Source: Tannerellaceae bacterium
Lineage (GTDB): Bacteria > Bacteroidota > Bacteroidia > Bacteroidales > Tannerellaceae
DNA length: 64,000 nucleotides
Assembly: GCA_031257015.1 (NCBI GenBank)
Contig: JAIRPK010000032.1
Coordinates: forward strand, 33,019 to 97,018
Direction: 5' to 3'
Made by a program: the position numbers and the translations under genes. Of the stretch, positions 9,028 through 18,056 are shown one piece after another. How positions within the stretch are numbered: position 1 is the first letter of the stretch; every line of letters starts with the position of its first letter. The notes under the pieces are model-generated. The model saw nothing but the letters and a program-made list of their open reading frames with translations. It did not search any database and had not been told where the DNA came from.

Positions 9028-9371
9028 CCGGTTCATACCGTCCTGCAAGGTGGGATAATCTGATCCGGCACAAAAACATACTGTCCCACGAGGTGGAACA
9101 CCATGATCCGAACCAAAAACATATCGTCCCACGAGGTGGAACACCATGATCCGAACTAAAAACATACCGTCCCACAAGGTGGACTACCATGATCCGAACC
9201 AAAAACATATCGTCCCACAAGGTGGGCTACCATGATCCGAACTAAAAACATATCGTCCCACAAGGTGGACTACTATGATCCGAATCAAAAACATACCGTC
9301 CCACAAGGTGGACTAACATGATCCGAACCAAAATCATATCGTCCCACAAGGTGGGACATCATGATCCCGGC
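9028..9371. repeat. Palindromic tandem array A2 (43-bp period)
   Basis: Eight contiguous 43-bp units in the divergent gap between the GH116 gene and prfB. Seven well-conserved units start at 9071, 9114, 9157, 9200, 9243, 9286 and 9329, preceded by a decayed one at 9028. Each contains the inverted repeat CCCAC-AAG-GTGGG. A weaker ATG/CAT symmetry centred on the unit junction gives a second centre about 21 bp away. Most variation between units is at the loop and the base after GTGG. The array sits between the -7 elements of the two divergent genes (8924-8931 and 9492-9499) and overlaps neither. The period is not a multiple of three. Confidence 0.92.
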
Positions 9372-9491
9372 CAAAATCACGCCTCCCCAGCAAATAAACA
9401 AACCCAAACCGGCAATCTGAAATCTAAAACAAGGAGAACGGCCATTCTAAAATCTCCTGCCGCTAAGTAAGTCCCCCCTCTGGAAATATCT

Positions 9492-9499
9492 TATCTTTG
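9492..9499 (+). promoter_or_regulatory. -7 promoter element of prfB
   Basis: TATCTTTG, 35 bp upstream of the prfB ATG at 9535. No clear -33. Confidence 0.5.
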
Positions 9500-9534
9500 C
9501 GCGAATAATGTATAACTAAATAAAAAGAATCATC

Positions 9535-10657
9535 ATGATTACATCAGACCGGCTACATGACGTAGCGGAGCGCGAGCAAGCGCTGAGGAGGTATCTTTGA
9601 CGTCGATGGTAAAACTGTCAGACTTGAAGAAGAAGAACTAAGGACGCACGATCCGGACTTCTGGACAGACGCAAAGTCAGCCGAGGCCCAAATGAAAATC
9701 GTTAAGGATTTAAAGAAATGGATCGAGCTTTACGAAGAAGTCCGAGCTGCGACAGAAGAGCTGACGCTCGCCTTCGAGTATGTACGCGAAGGAATTGTCA
9801 GCGAAGAAGATGTTGATGCAGCGTATGCAAGAGCGCTCACACTGATTGAGAACCTGGAGTTCCGCAACATGCTCCGCCAGGAAGCCGACCAGATGAGTTG
9901 CGTCCTGAAGATAAACTCCGGAGCCGGCGGCACTGAAAGCCAGGACTGGGCGTCGATGCTCATGCGCATGTACATCCGCTGGGCAGAAGCTAACGGCTAC
10001 AAGATTGAAATATGCAATATTCAGGATGGCGACGAAGCAGGTATAAAGACAGTTACGATCGAAATCGAAGGAGACTTTGCCTACGGCTACCTTAAAGGCG
10101 AGAACGGAGTTCACCGTCTGGTACGTGTATCTCCCTACAATGCCCAGGGGAAACGAATGACCTCCTTCGCCTCCGTCTTTGTCACCCCCCTGGTTGACGA
10201 CAGCATCGAGGTTGACATCAATCCCGCCGACTACTCCTGGGATACATTCCGCTCTGGAGGAGCTGGAGGTCAGAACGTCAATAAAGTGGAAACAGGCGTG
10301 CGCCTCCGCTACAACTATAAAGATCCGGATACCGGCGAGGTGCGCGAAATACTTATCGAGAACACCGAGAGTCGTTCACAGATGGAGAACAGGGACAACG
10401 CCATGCGATTACTTCGGTCCATGCTGTACGACTTGGCGATGAAACGCCGCATGGCAGAGCGCCAGAAGGTAGAAGCAGGCAAAAAGAAGATCGAATGGGG
10501 TTCCCAAATCAGGAGTTACGTCTTTGATGACCGCCGCGTAAAAGATCATCGGACGAACCACCAGACGTCCGACGTAGGCGGCGTAATGGACGGCAAGATA
10601 GACGGCTTCATCAAAGCCTACCTCATGGAATTTGCCGACGAAGTAACAAACGAATAA
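9535..10657 (+). CDS. prfB: Peptide chain release factor 2, with programmed +1 frameshift
   Basis: Release factor 2, which recognises UGA and UAA and triggers peptide release. Translation starts at 9535 and reaches an in-frame UGA at 9598-9600 after 21 codons. The slippery context is the classical AGG-TAT-CTT-TGA-C with an internal Shine-Dalgarno AGGAGG six bases before. A +1 shift at CTT-T resumes at GAC (9599) and reads to 10657, so the coding region is 9535-9597 joined to 9599-10657 (373 residues). The shifted frame is continuous with the ORF that starts at the ATG at 9692. The peptidyl-hydrolysis motif GGQ is in SGGAGGQNVNKVETG. The anticodon-like tripeptide reads SPY in SPYNAQGKRMTSF rather than SPF. 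The frameshift lets RF2 regulate its own level. Confidence 0.95.
9583..9601 (+). promoter_or_regulatory. prfB programmed frameshift signal
   Basis: An AGGAGG Shine-Dalgarno-like stimulator is followed by TATCTTTGAC with UGA at 9598-9600. This is the canonical RF2 autoregulatory recoding site. It is notable because ordinary start codons in this window lack Shine-Dalgarno sequences. Confidence 0.95.
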
Positions 10658-10670
10658 ATCGCCACAGACA

Positions 10671-12143
10671 ATGATTCCACTCCGCTACAAGACATATTTA
10701 GCCCTCCTTCCGGTCAGCCTCCTTCTATGTTCAGGCTGCACCGGAAGCGATTCGGGCGATGTCACAACAGATAAATTACTGACCGAAATAGCATCCGTAG
10801 AAGAAAACGCCGCATACCCGTCCGTCGCATACAAAGCTATGACAGTATCGGGCGTGCTCTCCGCGAAAGAAGCCAAGTCCACACTGTTAAACGTCCTTGG
10901 CCCCGGCACAATCACTCGCCTGAACCTTTCAACCGATGCGAAGAAAGGTCGCCTGAAACTACTCTTCGATGAAAGTACCAGCGGGAGCAGCATTGAATTA
11001 ACCTCCCTCAACCTTGCCCAGGCAGGATTCCCAGACGGATTCGTCGTCGGGAACACCTCCTATTTCCCGATGCCATTCTCCCGTAGCTGCCGCATAGAGT
11101 TTGAACGCGAGAGGAGCGACACATCCTCCGTCAACTACCGCATAGACTACCGTGCCTACGCGGACAGTGTGAGCGTAGAAACCTTTTCCTTCAAGCGCCT
11201 CTCCCCATTACGCAAAAAGATTGCGCAAGTAACCCGTCAGCTACGCGAACCAACCGAACACAGAGCCGCTCAAACTCGACAGGGAGCAACCATTCTCCAG
11301 CCCGGCGATCCGATTTCCATCCCCCTCCCCACAGGTTCCTACGCCATCTACGAACTGTATATCCGTGTAGAACCACTGTCCGGCAATTACGCGCAAGCCA
11401 TGCAAGACATGACGGCACAATTCATTTTCGACGGATTAAACACAGCCCGCCTGCCGCTCTCAGATTTCGCCGGCAGCAGTATGGAAGCCAAGGCAGTAAG
11501 AAATCGTTATATCGAAGCGGATGAAAGCGGCCGCATCACAAGTCGATGGCTAATGCCATATAAAGAAGCTGCATCTATCGCATTCATTAACGAAGGCAAA
11601 CATGACAAAAGAATAAGCTACTCCATCTCCCTCTCCCCCATAACATGGGATGAGCGCATGCTCTACTTTCATGCTTCACGAAGCGAAGAAATATCAGAAG
11701 GGCAAGACAGCGCAATCATCTCCATCTCCGGCGGACGAGGTGTATACAAGGGCGATGCCATCACAATCACCAACAATCCAACAGGCAACCCCCAACTAAT
11801 CCTTAAAGCCGACGGAGATATAAACACCGTCAACGCCGGAGGACAATTACAAGACACCTATTGCCAGTCCGAAATCGCAATGCCGCAATCCCTCTTCGGC
11901 GGTACGGGAAAAGGAATAGATGAAGAAAACCACGATTACAGCACTTTCCTTCGCCTCATGCTCCTCGATGCAGTTCCATTCACTAACAGCATGGACGTTA
12001 TTATCGACAGGAAAGACGAAAATGGCCAAATGAACATCACCGCGACCCTATTCTGGTACGGCGACAACAAAGCGAGAGCCGCCCATGTTGCAACCCCTCG
12101 CTACCAATCCCTTGCATTGCCCGCATCCTCGGCAGCAGAGTAA
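10671..12143 (+). CDS. DUF2961 (GH172)-like lipoprotein
   Basis: A 490-residue exported protein with a hydrophobic signal ending in a lipobox-like LLLCSGC (Cys about 23), so it is probably a lipoprotein. Residues 75-165 resemble the first jelly-roll of DUF2961/GH172: GPGTITRLNLSTDAKKGRLK, a short FDES turn, then YFPMPFSRSCRIEFER and YRIDYRAY. The C-terminal half resembles the family only loosely. GH172 enzymes act on fructose or arabinose difructosides and arabinans, but I cannot point to the catalytic glutamates. It follows prfB by 13 bp on the same strand. Its last 43 bp overlap the 3' end of the convergent nhaC gene. The family assignment is moderate. Confidence 0.55.
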   Translation: MIPLRYKTYLALLPVSLLLCSGCTGSDSGDVTTDKLLTEIASVEENAAYPSVAYKAMTVSGVLSAKEAKSTLLNVLGPGTITRLNLSTDAKKGRLKLLFDESTSGSSIELTSLNLAQAGFPDGFVVGNTSYFPMPFSRSCRIEFERERSDTSSVNYRIDYRAYADSVSVETFSFKRLSPLRKKIAQVTRQLREPTEHRAAQTRQGATILQPGDPISIPLPTGSYAIYELYIRVEPLSGNYAQAMQDMTAQFIFDGLNTARLPLSDFAGSSMEAKAVRNRYIEADESGRITSRWLMPYKEAASIAFINEGKHDKRISYSISLSPITWDERMLYFHASRSEEISEGQDSAIISISGGRGVYKGDAITITNNPTGNPQLILKADGDINTVNAGGQLQDTYCQSEIAMPQSLFGGTGKGIDEENHDYSTFLRLMLLDAVPFTNSMDVIIDRKDENGQMNITATLFWYGDNKARAAHVATPRYQSLALPASSAAE

Positions 12144-13597
12144 GGCTCCCTTCTCACAATCTTAAACCCCAGCGCTGCTACGGCAAGCGTCATCAACGGG
12201 CTAATAATATTAAAGAAACAATACGGGAGATAAACGAAAGCCGATACTCCCAAAACCGCTCCCTGCGTCATCCCGCAGGTATTCCACGGTATGAGCGGCG
12301 ATGTCACCGTCACTGCATCCTCAATCGTCCTGCTCAACAGCCGCGTTTCATACCCCTTGTCAAGATAAATACCCTTAAACATATTCCCTGTCAGCAGTAT
12401 TGACATATATTGATCCCCCGTCGCCAGATTAAAGAACAGCCCTGAAACAACCGTAGAGCCAACCACGCCAACCCTGCTCCTCATAAAGCGAATAACCGTC
12501 GATATAATACTGGCCAGCATCCCACTCGCAGTCATCGCCCCCCCAAAGCTCATCGCGCACAATATCAGCCATAGAGTATTCATCATCCCCCCCATTCCTC
12601 CCGTCGCAACCAGCTCATCCAACGCCATGCTGCCCGTTTCGATATTCGTATCCCCGAAAAAAGATACCAGCAAGCCCTTAAATTGCCCCTCCGCCCCCGT
12701 AGAGGCCTCCCCCGCAATCGCAGCAAGAATATGCGGCTGGAAAATCAAGGCAAAAATTCCCGCCATAACAGCCGCAATAAACAGCGTAATCGTCGCCGGC
12801 GTCTTCCTCGCAATCAACAACCCCGTAACCGCAGGCACAAGCAACAACCACGGACTGATGTTAAACACATCCGCCAGGCGCATCGTATAATCATTCATCT
12901 GCTCCGCCTCTCCCGAACTGTGCATAAACCCTGCGACAAGAAACATAACCAAAGCAATCGTTACAGACGGAACAGTGGTGACAAGCATATACCGGATATG
13001 CGAAAACAATGGCGTCCCCGTCACTGACGACGCCAAAACCGTCGTATCCGACAACGGCGAAACCTTATCCCCGAAATAAGCCCCCGAAATAATCGCCCCC
13101 GCAATCCACGCATCCGAATAACCCTGCGCCTGCCCGATGCCAAGCAATGCCACCCCAATCGTAGCCACCGTCGTCCAGGAGCTACCCGTTATAACCGAAA
13201 CCACCGCACATATCGCACAGGTCGATGCCAGGAAGACCGACGGCGGAATTATCTTCATCCCATAATAAATCAACGTCGGCACAACGCCGCTAACCATCCA
13301 GCTGCCCGAAAGCGCACCGATAAGCAACAAAATAAACAAGGCCGGCGCAATCCCCGTCACATTCCTGGTAATTCCCGTCTCAATCGTTTTCCATGGCGTC
13401 CGGCAACAAAGCATTGCAATCAACGTACAAACCCCCGTCGAAGCAAGCAAGACAATTTGGCTGCTCCCATTGAGCGCATCACTGCCAAATATTCGTATAG
13501 AGATAAAAAGCAAAGTCGTCAGCGCCAGCAACGGCACAAGCGAGAGCAACGGCGAAGGCCTCGTCCCAAAATCCCCTGGATTTCCCTGTTCATTCAT
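12101..13597 (-). CDS. nhaC: NhaC-type Na+/H+ antiporter
   Basis: A 498-residue inner-membrane transporter with about 11-12 hydrophobic segments. It has the NhaC-family features: ITGSSWTTVATIGVALLGIG, GAIISGAYFGDKVSPLSDTTVLASS and, late in the protein, ATGDQYMSILLTGNMF and SPLIPWNTCG. Members exchange Na+ (sometimes with malate or lactate) for protons. A longer reading frame begins with a TTG at 13633, but that TTG is part of a TATCTTTG -7 element (13631-13638), so the ATG at 13597 is the start. The 3' end overlaps the convergent DUF2961-like gene by 43 bp. The exact coupling ions are not readable. Confidence 0.92.
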   Translation of the reverse strand: MNEQGNPGDFGTRPSPLLSLVPLLALTTLLFISIRIFGSDALNGSSQIVLLASTGVCTLIAMLCCRTPWKTIETGITRNVTGIAPALFILLLIGALSGSWMVSGVVPTLIYYGMKIIPPSVFLASTCAICAVVSVITGSSWTTVATIGVALLGIGQAQGYSDAWIAGAIISGAYFGDKVSPLSDTTVLASSVTGTPLFSHIRYMLVTTVPSVTIALVMFLVAGFMHSSGEAEQMNDYTMRLADVFNISPWLLLVPAVTGLLIARKTPATITLFIAAVMAGIFALIFQPHILAAIAGEASTGAEGQFKGLLVSFFGDTNIETGSMALDELVATGGMGGMMNTLWLILCAMSFGGAMTASGMLASIISTVIRFMRSRVGVVGSTVVSGLFFNLATGDQYMSILLTGNMFKGIYLDKGYETRLLSRTIEDAVTVTSPLIPWNTCGMTQGAVLGVSAFVYLPYCFFNIISPLMTLAVAALGFKIVRREPYSAAEDAGNARDW

Positions 13598-13630
13598 ATT
13601 AAATAATGTATTAAAATTTTTCGGATGCGG

Positions 13631-13638
13631 CAAAGATA
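13631..13638 (-). promoter_or_regulatory. -7 promoter element of nhaC
   Basis: TATCTTTG on the minus strand, 33 bp upstream of the ATG at 13597. It rules out the TTG start at 13633. Confidence 0.55.
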
Positions 13639-13802
13639 ATCAAGATACAACAGCAATTCAGCTTTCAGTTTTAATATCCCTGCCCCCGGCGCCCCCCACC
13701 CCGGAACATGAAACTCAGAGCATGGAAGATGCCCAGGCAGACGCCATCAATACTATCCCCCGCATCGCCGATGGCGTTTTATACACCGCCAATGCGGAGA
13801 AC

Positions 13803-14139
13803 AACATTGCCGATATTTATTTAAACATCATTTATACCTGCCCCAACATCACCAATATTGTGAATAACATTGCCGATGCCGGCCTAAACATTGTCAATAT
13901 TGCCCCCAACATCGCCAATATTATTCCCAACATAACTCATGTTGCCCCCAACATTACCAATGTTATTTCCAACATCGCCAATGCTGCCCCCAACATTACC
14001 AATACCGTCTCCAACATTGCCGATGTTGCCTCCAACATAATCAATGTTGCCCCCAACATCACCAATGTTATCCCCAACATAACTCATGTTGCCCCCAACA
14101 TTACCAATGTTATTTCCAACATAAATAATGTTGCCCTTA
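13803..14139. repeat. Palindromic tandem array A3 (21-bp period, 16 units)
   Basis: Sixteen 21-bp units in exact register (13803, 13824, 13845 through 14118) in the divergent gap between nhaC and the GHL10 gene. The core is AACATT-ACC-AATGTT, a six-base inverted repeat with a three-base loop, followed by a pyrimidine-rich linker such as GCCCCC. Loop and linker vary while the arms are largely kept. Because 21 is a multiple of three, long frames with heptad patterns (NITNVAP) are open on both strands, but they lack a plausible start or domain. The region from 14140 to 14520 is AT-rich with no gene seen. Confidence 0.92.
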
Positions 14140-14520
14140 AAAACACTCAAATCCCCATTCCCATTCCCCAATAAAAAACCAATTTCCCCATAATCATAAC
14201 CGATAAAAACACAGTTGAAACAAACATTCCCCTTCCCCTGTTTTTCCTGTTCCAAGTTATAAACTCCCCGCCCAACAGAAAGAAAGACCCAAAAAGCATC
14301 AAAATAAAAATCAGGAATTAAATAAACCCAGTCAAAAAAAGATTAAATTCGAGCGCTCATTCAGGAGCAGATTTTCGATATTGATTTAGCTCATTTCATT
14401 TAACCGTAATCCAATTGCCCGTAAGCAAAAAAATGATACCCAAAATTAGTTTAAGACACTCCAAAACACTCACCGGTTTCCGAAAAAATAATTCTGATAC
14501 TCATAAGATGTTGAAAAGTA

Positions 14521-14550
14521 TTTGTATTCTATTAATAAACATTATCTTTG
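14521..14550 (+). promoter_or_regulatory. Promoter of the GHL10 lipoprotein gene
   Basis: TTTG (14521-14524), 18 bp, then TATCTTTG (14543-14550): a complete Bacteroidota -33/-7 promoter, predicting a transcript start near 14557. Confidence 0.7.
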
Positions 14551-14581
14551 CGCCCGAAATCAGCATACCAATAAAAAGAAT

Positions 14582-16108
14582 ATGAAATACTTTTATTATT
14601 TGCTCCCGCTTGCGCTATACATAATATTAACGGGATGCACCGCCACGAAGCGGACAACAACAGTAAACGCCGGAACAATGCCAAAACGAGAATTTAGAGG
14701 AGTTTGGATTCAGACAGTATATCAAGCCGAATATAAAGAGATGAAACCAGAGAAACTAAAGGCCGATTTCGTGCGAAAACTGAACTATTTAAAGACGTGT
14801 GGAATAAATGCCGTACTCTTTCAAGTACGCCCCGAAGCAGATGCTTTTTACAGATCGGAACTAGAGCCATGGAGCCGTTTTTATACCGGCGTTCAAGGAC
14901 TTGCACCCGACGGAAATTTCGACTTAATGCAATTTCTTGTTGATGAATGTCACAAAAGAAGCATGGAATTTCATGCCTGGTTAAACCCATATCGAGCCGG
15001 TTCAGTTCGCAATATGGAATTTGCATCTTCACATATCATGCACACATATCCAAGCAGATTTGTTCGCTATGATAATTTAATATATTTCGATCCTGGTCAG
15101 CCTCAAAACCGCAAATTTATTTGCAAAGTAGTAGCAGATATAGTCAGCCGTTACGACGTTGACGGCATCCACATGGACGATTATTTTTACCCCTATCCAG
15201 TTGCCGGATTCTCATTCCCTGACGATAAAAGTTTCAATCGCTACGGCAAGGAAGCCGGATATACCGAAGCCACCCGTTCCGATTGGCGACGCCAGAACGT
15301 TAATTCTCTAATCAAAGAGATGAACTCAACCATACGTTCCATCAAACCCTGGGTTCGCTTCGGCATAAGTCCGTTCGGCATATACCGCAACATGAAAAGC
15401 ACGCCCGACGCTTCCGGCAGTTTTACAAACGGGCTGCAATGCTACGATGATTTATACACCGACGTTCTCCTCTGGGCCAGGGAAGGCTGGATTGATTACG
15501 TCATTCCTCAAGTTTACTGGGAGATTGGACACTCTGCAGCCGACTACGCCAACCTCGTTAACTGGTGGAACAATCATTCCGAAGGCCGCCACCTGTATAT
15601 TGGCCAGGACGTAGCACGTACCATGAAAGCCGGTCAATTAACCTCTAAGATGGAATACGAAAGAATGTTGCCATATATTTCCGGGAACTGCTTCTGGCCT
15701 GCAAACGAGATTTTACGGAATAATAATGGCGTAAGCGACAGTTTAAAGCACCACTATCACCGTTATCCCGCCCTTCTCCCTCCTTATACTCATCAGTACA
15801 GCCAAGCTCCCCAAAAGGTTACAAAGCTGAAGGCCGATTTCTCCCTCGACGGTGTAACAATAAGTTGGGATGCCAAAAACGATCCGGAGAATCCCGCCGA
15901 AGCCCGCTATTTTGTTATCTATGCTTTTCCGGGAAAAGGGAAGATGGATGCCGAAAATCCCGCAAATATTCTAGCACTGACAAACGATAATTCCTATCTC
16001 GTGCCGTACAAACAATTAGCGAAGACAAATAATCTTCGCATTGTTGTGACTGCCGTTAACCGCTTTCATAACGAAAGCAAGGGGGCGTCGGTTAAAATAA
16101 AGCTATGA
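14582..16108 (+). CDS. GHL10 (DUF187) family glycosyl-hydrolase-like lipoprotein
   Basis: A 508-residue lipoprotein (lipobox ILTGC at about residues 15-19 from this start). The start at 14582 is preferred over an in-frame start at 14522 because the promoter at 14521-14550 covers the latter. The body is the YngK/GHL10 barrel: REFRGVWIQTVYQAEY, GINAVLFQVRPEADAFY, MEFHAWLNPYRAG, YDVDGIHMDDYFYPYP and IDYVIPQVYWEIGH. The last roughly 90 residues (ATKLKADFSLDGVTISWDA onward) look like a fibronectin type III domain. Members act on peptidoglycan-derived or other envelope glycans, and the true substrate is unsettled. It converges on the DUF3868 gene with 2 bp between stops. Confidence 0.88.
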   Translation: MKYFYYLLPLALYIILTGCTATKRTTTVNAGTMPKREFRGVWIQTVYQAEYKEMKPEKLKADFVRKLNYLKTCGINAVLFQVRPEADAFYRSELEPWSRFYTGVQGLAPDGNFDLMQFLVDECHKRSMEFHAWLNPYRAGSVRNMEFASSHIMHTYPSRFVRYDNLIYFDPGQPQNRKFICKVVADIVSRYDVDGIHMDDYFYPYPVAGFSFPDDKSFNRYGKEAGYTEATRSDWRRQNVNSLIKEMNSTIRSIKPWVRFGISPFGIYRNMKSTPDASGSFTNGLQCYDDLYTDVLLWAREGWIDYVIPQVYWEIGHSAADYANLVNWWNNHSEGRHLYIGQDVARTMKAGQLTSKMEYERMLPYISGNCFWPANEILRNNNGVSDSLKHHYHRYPALLPPYTHQYSQAPQKVTKLKADFSLDGVTISWDAKNDPENPAEARYFVIYAFPGKGKMDAENPANILALTNDNSYLVPYKQLAKTNNLRIVVTAVNRFHNESKGASVKIKL

Positions 16109-16110
16109 TA

Positions 16111-16926
16111 TTATTTTGTGATTGAGACTTTCCGAAGAACCATGTTGGCAAACTGTCCAATCGTCTTGTCATTATAGTTTTTTTCCTCGCAAAGAAGCTG
16201 AAGCTGGCAGTTGCTCATCCAGGATTTATAAGGAATAACTTTCTTGTACTGTATAAACTGTGTAACATCTTTATCGCTTTTCAGCACAGCATAAGCACCG
16301 CCTTTGGCAGCTTCTTCGCCGGAAATAGCTACGGCCCGCTCATACATGTGCCGCTTGTTTGTTCCATTAATAATGATAGGAGGAAGACGATACATTTGTT
16401 TATTCTTTTTTGTCGTATTTTCTATCAGTACCAAAGTTATCTGCATACTACCGTGACTTGGAAGATCAATATTCGGAAGACGAACATCCATATCCATCGC
16501 CAAAGCATTACCTCGCTGAATAGCGCGATTAACTTTCACAATGATGCCTCCCTGATTGGTTTTTTCCGGCTGTTGTTGCGGAGCGGTTTGCTGTGGTTTA
16601 TTCGTTTGCGGCTGAGATGGAGCTGACGGTTTAGGCTGCAAGTTTTTGGACTGTGGCGTTTTTTGAAGTGGAGGCTGTTGTTTCGGTGGTTGTTGCCTTT
16701 GCGCAGGAGGCGTTTGTTGCGGAGCCTGCTGTTTTGGAGCCGGTATTTTTTGTTGCGGAGTGGCTTGTTGCTTCGGAGCAGGATTTCTTTGTTGTGAAGT
16801 TGGAGGCTGTTGGCGTTGCCTCGGAGTTTGTTGCTGCTGAGGCGCCTGTTGTTGCTTTTGAGCCTGAATATTGGCACTAAAGGCAAGCACTATGCTCGTA
16901 AGTAGGATATAGCTAAGATTTTTCAT
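16111..16926 (-). CDS. DUF3868-like protein with a Pro/Gln-rich N-terminal region
   Basis: A secreted 271-residue protein: signal peptide (residues 1-22, ending NIQAQ), a low-complexity Gln/Pro/Lys-rich stretch (about 23-125), then a compact domain (GGIIVKVNRAIQRGNALAMD to the C-terminus) resembling DUF3868. DUF3868 genes usually sit beside DUF3575 genes in Bacteroidales fimbrillin (type V pilus) operons, and the DUF3575 partner is 5 bp upstream here. No fimbrillin or anchor gene is present in the window. The PQ-rich stretch is probably a flexible linker across the cell wall or surface layer. The domain assignment rests on the pairing as much as on sequence. Confidence 0.65.
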   Translation of the reverse strand: MKNLSYILLTSIVLAFSANIQAQKQQQAPQQQQTPRQRQQPPTSQQRNPAPKQQATPQQKIPAPKQQAPQQTPPAQRQQPPKQQPPLQKTPQSKNLQPKPSAPSQPQTNKPQQTAPQQQPEKTNQGGIIVKVNRAIQRGNALAMDMDVRLPNIDLPSHGSMQITLVLIENTTKKNKQMYRLPPIIINGTNKRHMYERAVAISGEEAAKGGAYAVLKSDKDVTQFIQYKKVIPYKSWMSNCQLQLLCEEKNYNDKTIGQFANMVLRKVSITK

Positions 16927-16931
16927 TATGC

Positions 16932-17513
16932 TTACATTATAATATAAACGAAAGTGAGACTAATTTGAGTCGGTCCGACATAACTCCTCCCCAATAATCC
17001 GGCAGGCTCCTCACCGGCAGGCTGTGGATACTTAGTATATTCATATTTTTTATATGTCAAATTCAAATATCCCATTCCCAGCGAGAACTCAATATTCATA
17101 CGCGGCGTCAGATATAAATGATACCCGTATGATATTCCTCCACCATAAGCTGTGCCTTCCTGATAAAGGTATTTCCGTTGAAATCCGAACATTGGTAGCG
17201 CAAGCCGCTCTATGTTGAAATTGGTATATATGAAATGGAGGCCAGCGAAGTGTTCATTGAAGACTTCACGTAGCCAATATCTTGCTTCCGGCTGTACGAG
17301 TATATGCTTCCAGACCATGGGCTTTTTCAACGTCCATCCGTTGTAATTCGCAGAAATGCTGGCGGAAATGTTTTTGGTTATTGCATATTCTGCACCCAAG
17401 TTGACGGTTCCCGTGGCATCGTAAAGGATGTTACTTTTTACGGCCAGCTTCTGCGCACTTGCCGTACAAATGGAAGCAATACAGAAAAGGAAACTAATGC
17501 ATAACTTATTCAT
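16932..17513 (-). CDS. DUF3575 domain-containing outer-membrane protein
   Basis: A 193-residue protein with a signal peptide (residues 1-20, ending TASAQ) and the DUF3575 pattern: KLAVKSNILYDATGTVNLGAEY, ISANYNGWTLKKPMVWKHILVQPEARYWL, FNEHFAGLHFIYTNFNI and GGGISYGYHLYLTPRMNIEF. Alternating hydrophobic strands indicate an eight-strand beta barrel. DUF3575 proteins are found in fimbrial (Mfa/Fim-like) operons of Bacteroidales together with DUF3868. A full promoter precedes it at 17550-17579, so it begins the two-gene operon with the DUF3868-like gene. Confidence 0.85.
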   Translation of the reverse strand: MNKLCISFLFCIASICTASAQKLAVKSNILYDATGTVNLGAEYAITKNISASISANYNGWTLKKPMVWKHILVQPEARYWLREVFNEHFAGLHFIYTNFNIERLALPMFGFQRKYLYQEGTAYGGGISYGYHLYLTPRMNIEFSLGMGYLNLTYKKYEYTKYPQPAGEEPAGLLGRSYVGPTQISLTFVYIIM

Positions 17514-17549
17514 ATAAAAAATACTTTCTATTGCTCATTAATATTTGCA

Positions 17550-17579
17550 CAAAAATAATAGAAAAATCCCGATCCCAAA
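17550..17579 (-). promoter_or_regulatory. Promoter of the DUF3575/DUF3868 operon
   Basis: On the minus strand TTTG (17579-17576), 18 bp, then TATTTTTG (17557-17550). It matches the Bacteroidota consensus and lies 37 bp upstream of the start. Confidence 0.6.
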
Positions 17580-17923
17580 TACTGGAGAGGCATTTTCAAG
17601 CCAAAGGAAGACCGTTATATTCCTTCCCTGCAACCTCCACATAACCAAATTTTTCGCACCCTAATCATGCCTTGCAATGCCTTATAATCGCTTAGAATTA
17701 ATCTGATTAGCATTGACGCGGGATTCAAAGAAAAACATCATCAGAATATTGATGAAAAACAAGAAAACAGTTGAGCCGTTCTTAGGACAAGGTTGTCAAA
17801 ACATTAGCTTCTCCGATTTCTATAAATCTTCAAGGTCTGCAAATTCTCTACCCGGACGATTATCCGCAAGTTCTATCACCAACAACTTGCACCACATCCC
17901 TGCGACGCAAGACATTCCTCCAG
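17580..17923. other. Intergenic stretch without a recognised gene
   Basis: A 77-codon frame at 17713-17946 (+) has no recognisable domain or promoter and runs into the terminator hairpin at 17934. I see no convincing gene, RNA or repeat here. Confidence 0.5.
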
Positions 17924-17988
17924 CAGAAAAACAGTTAACACGCTAACTCTTCTACTGCAAAATACAGATGCTGAGTTAACGTGTTAAC
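17924..17988 (-). terminator. Long-stem terminator after the lamin-tail gene
   Basis: Arms of 16 bp (17934-17949 and 17973-17988; core GTTAACACG / CGTGTTAAC) pair with one mismatch. The minus strand then runs into a T-tract (17924-17930). It lies about 70 bp past the stop of the lamin-tail gene. Confidence 0.7.
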
Positions 17989-18056
17989 ATTCTTTAGGAG
18001 ACATCTAAAAATTAGATGTTCATAGGCTTTCGGCAGAAGGAAAACCAGCGAGACTT

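Noticed and set aside
9692..10657. prfB starting at the internal ATG
   Set aside because: The upstream codons with the frameshift site encode the normal RF2 N-terminus in the shifted frame.
13470..14174. A 234-codon plus-strand frame crossing A3
   Set aside because: Its first part overlaps the nhaC start and promoter on the other strand, and the rest is the 21-bp array.
17713..17946. A 77-codon frame between the lamin-tail and DUF3575 genes
   Set aside because: It has no promoter or domain and ends inside a terminator hairpin.
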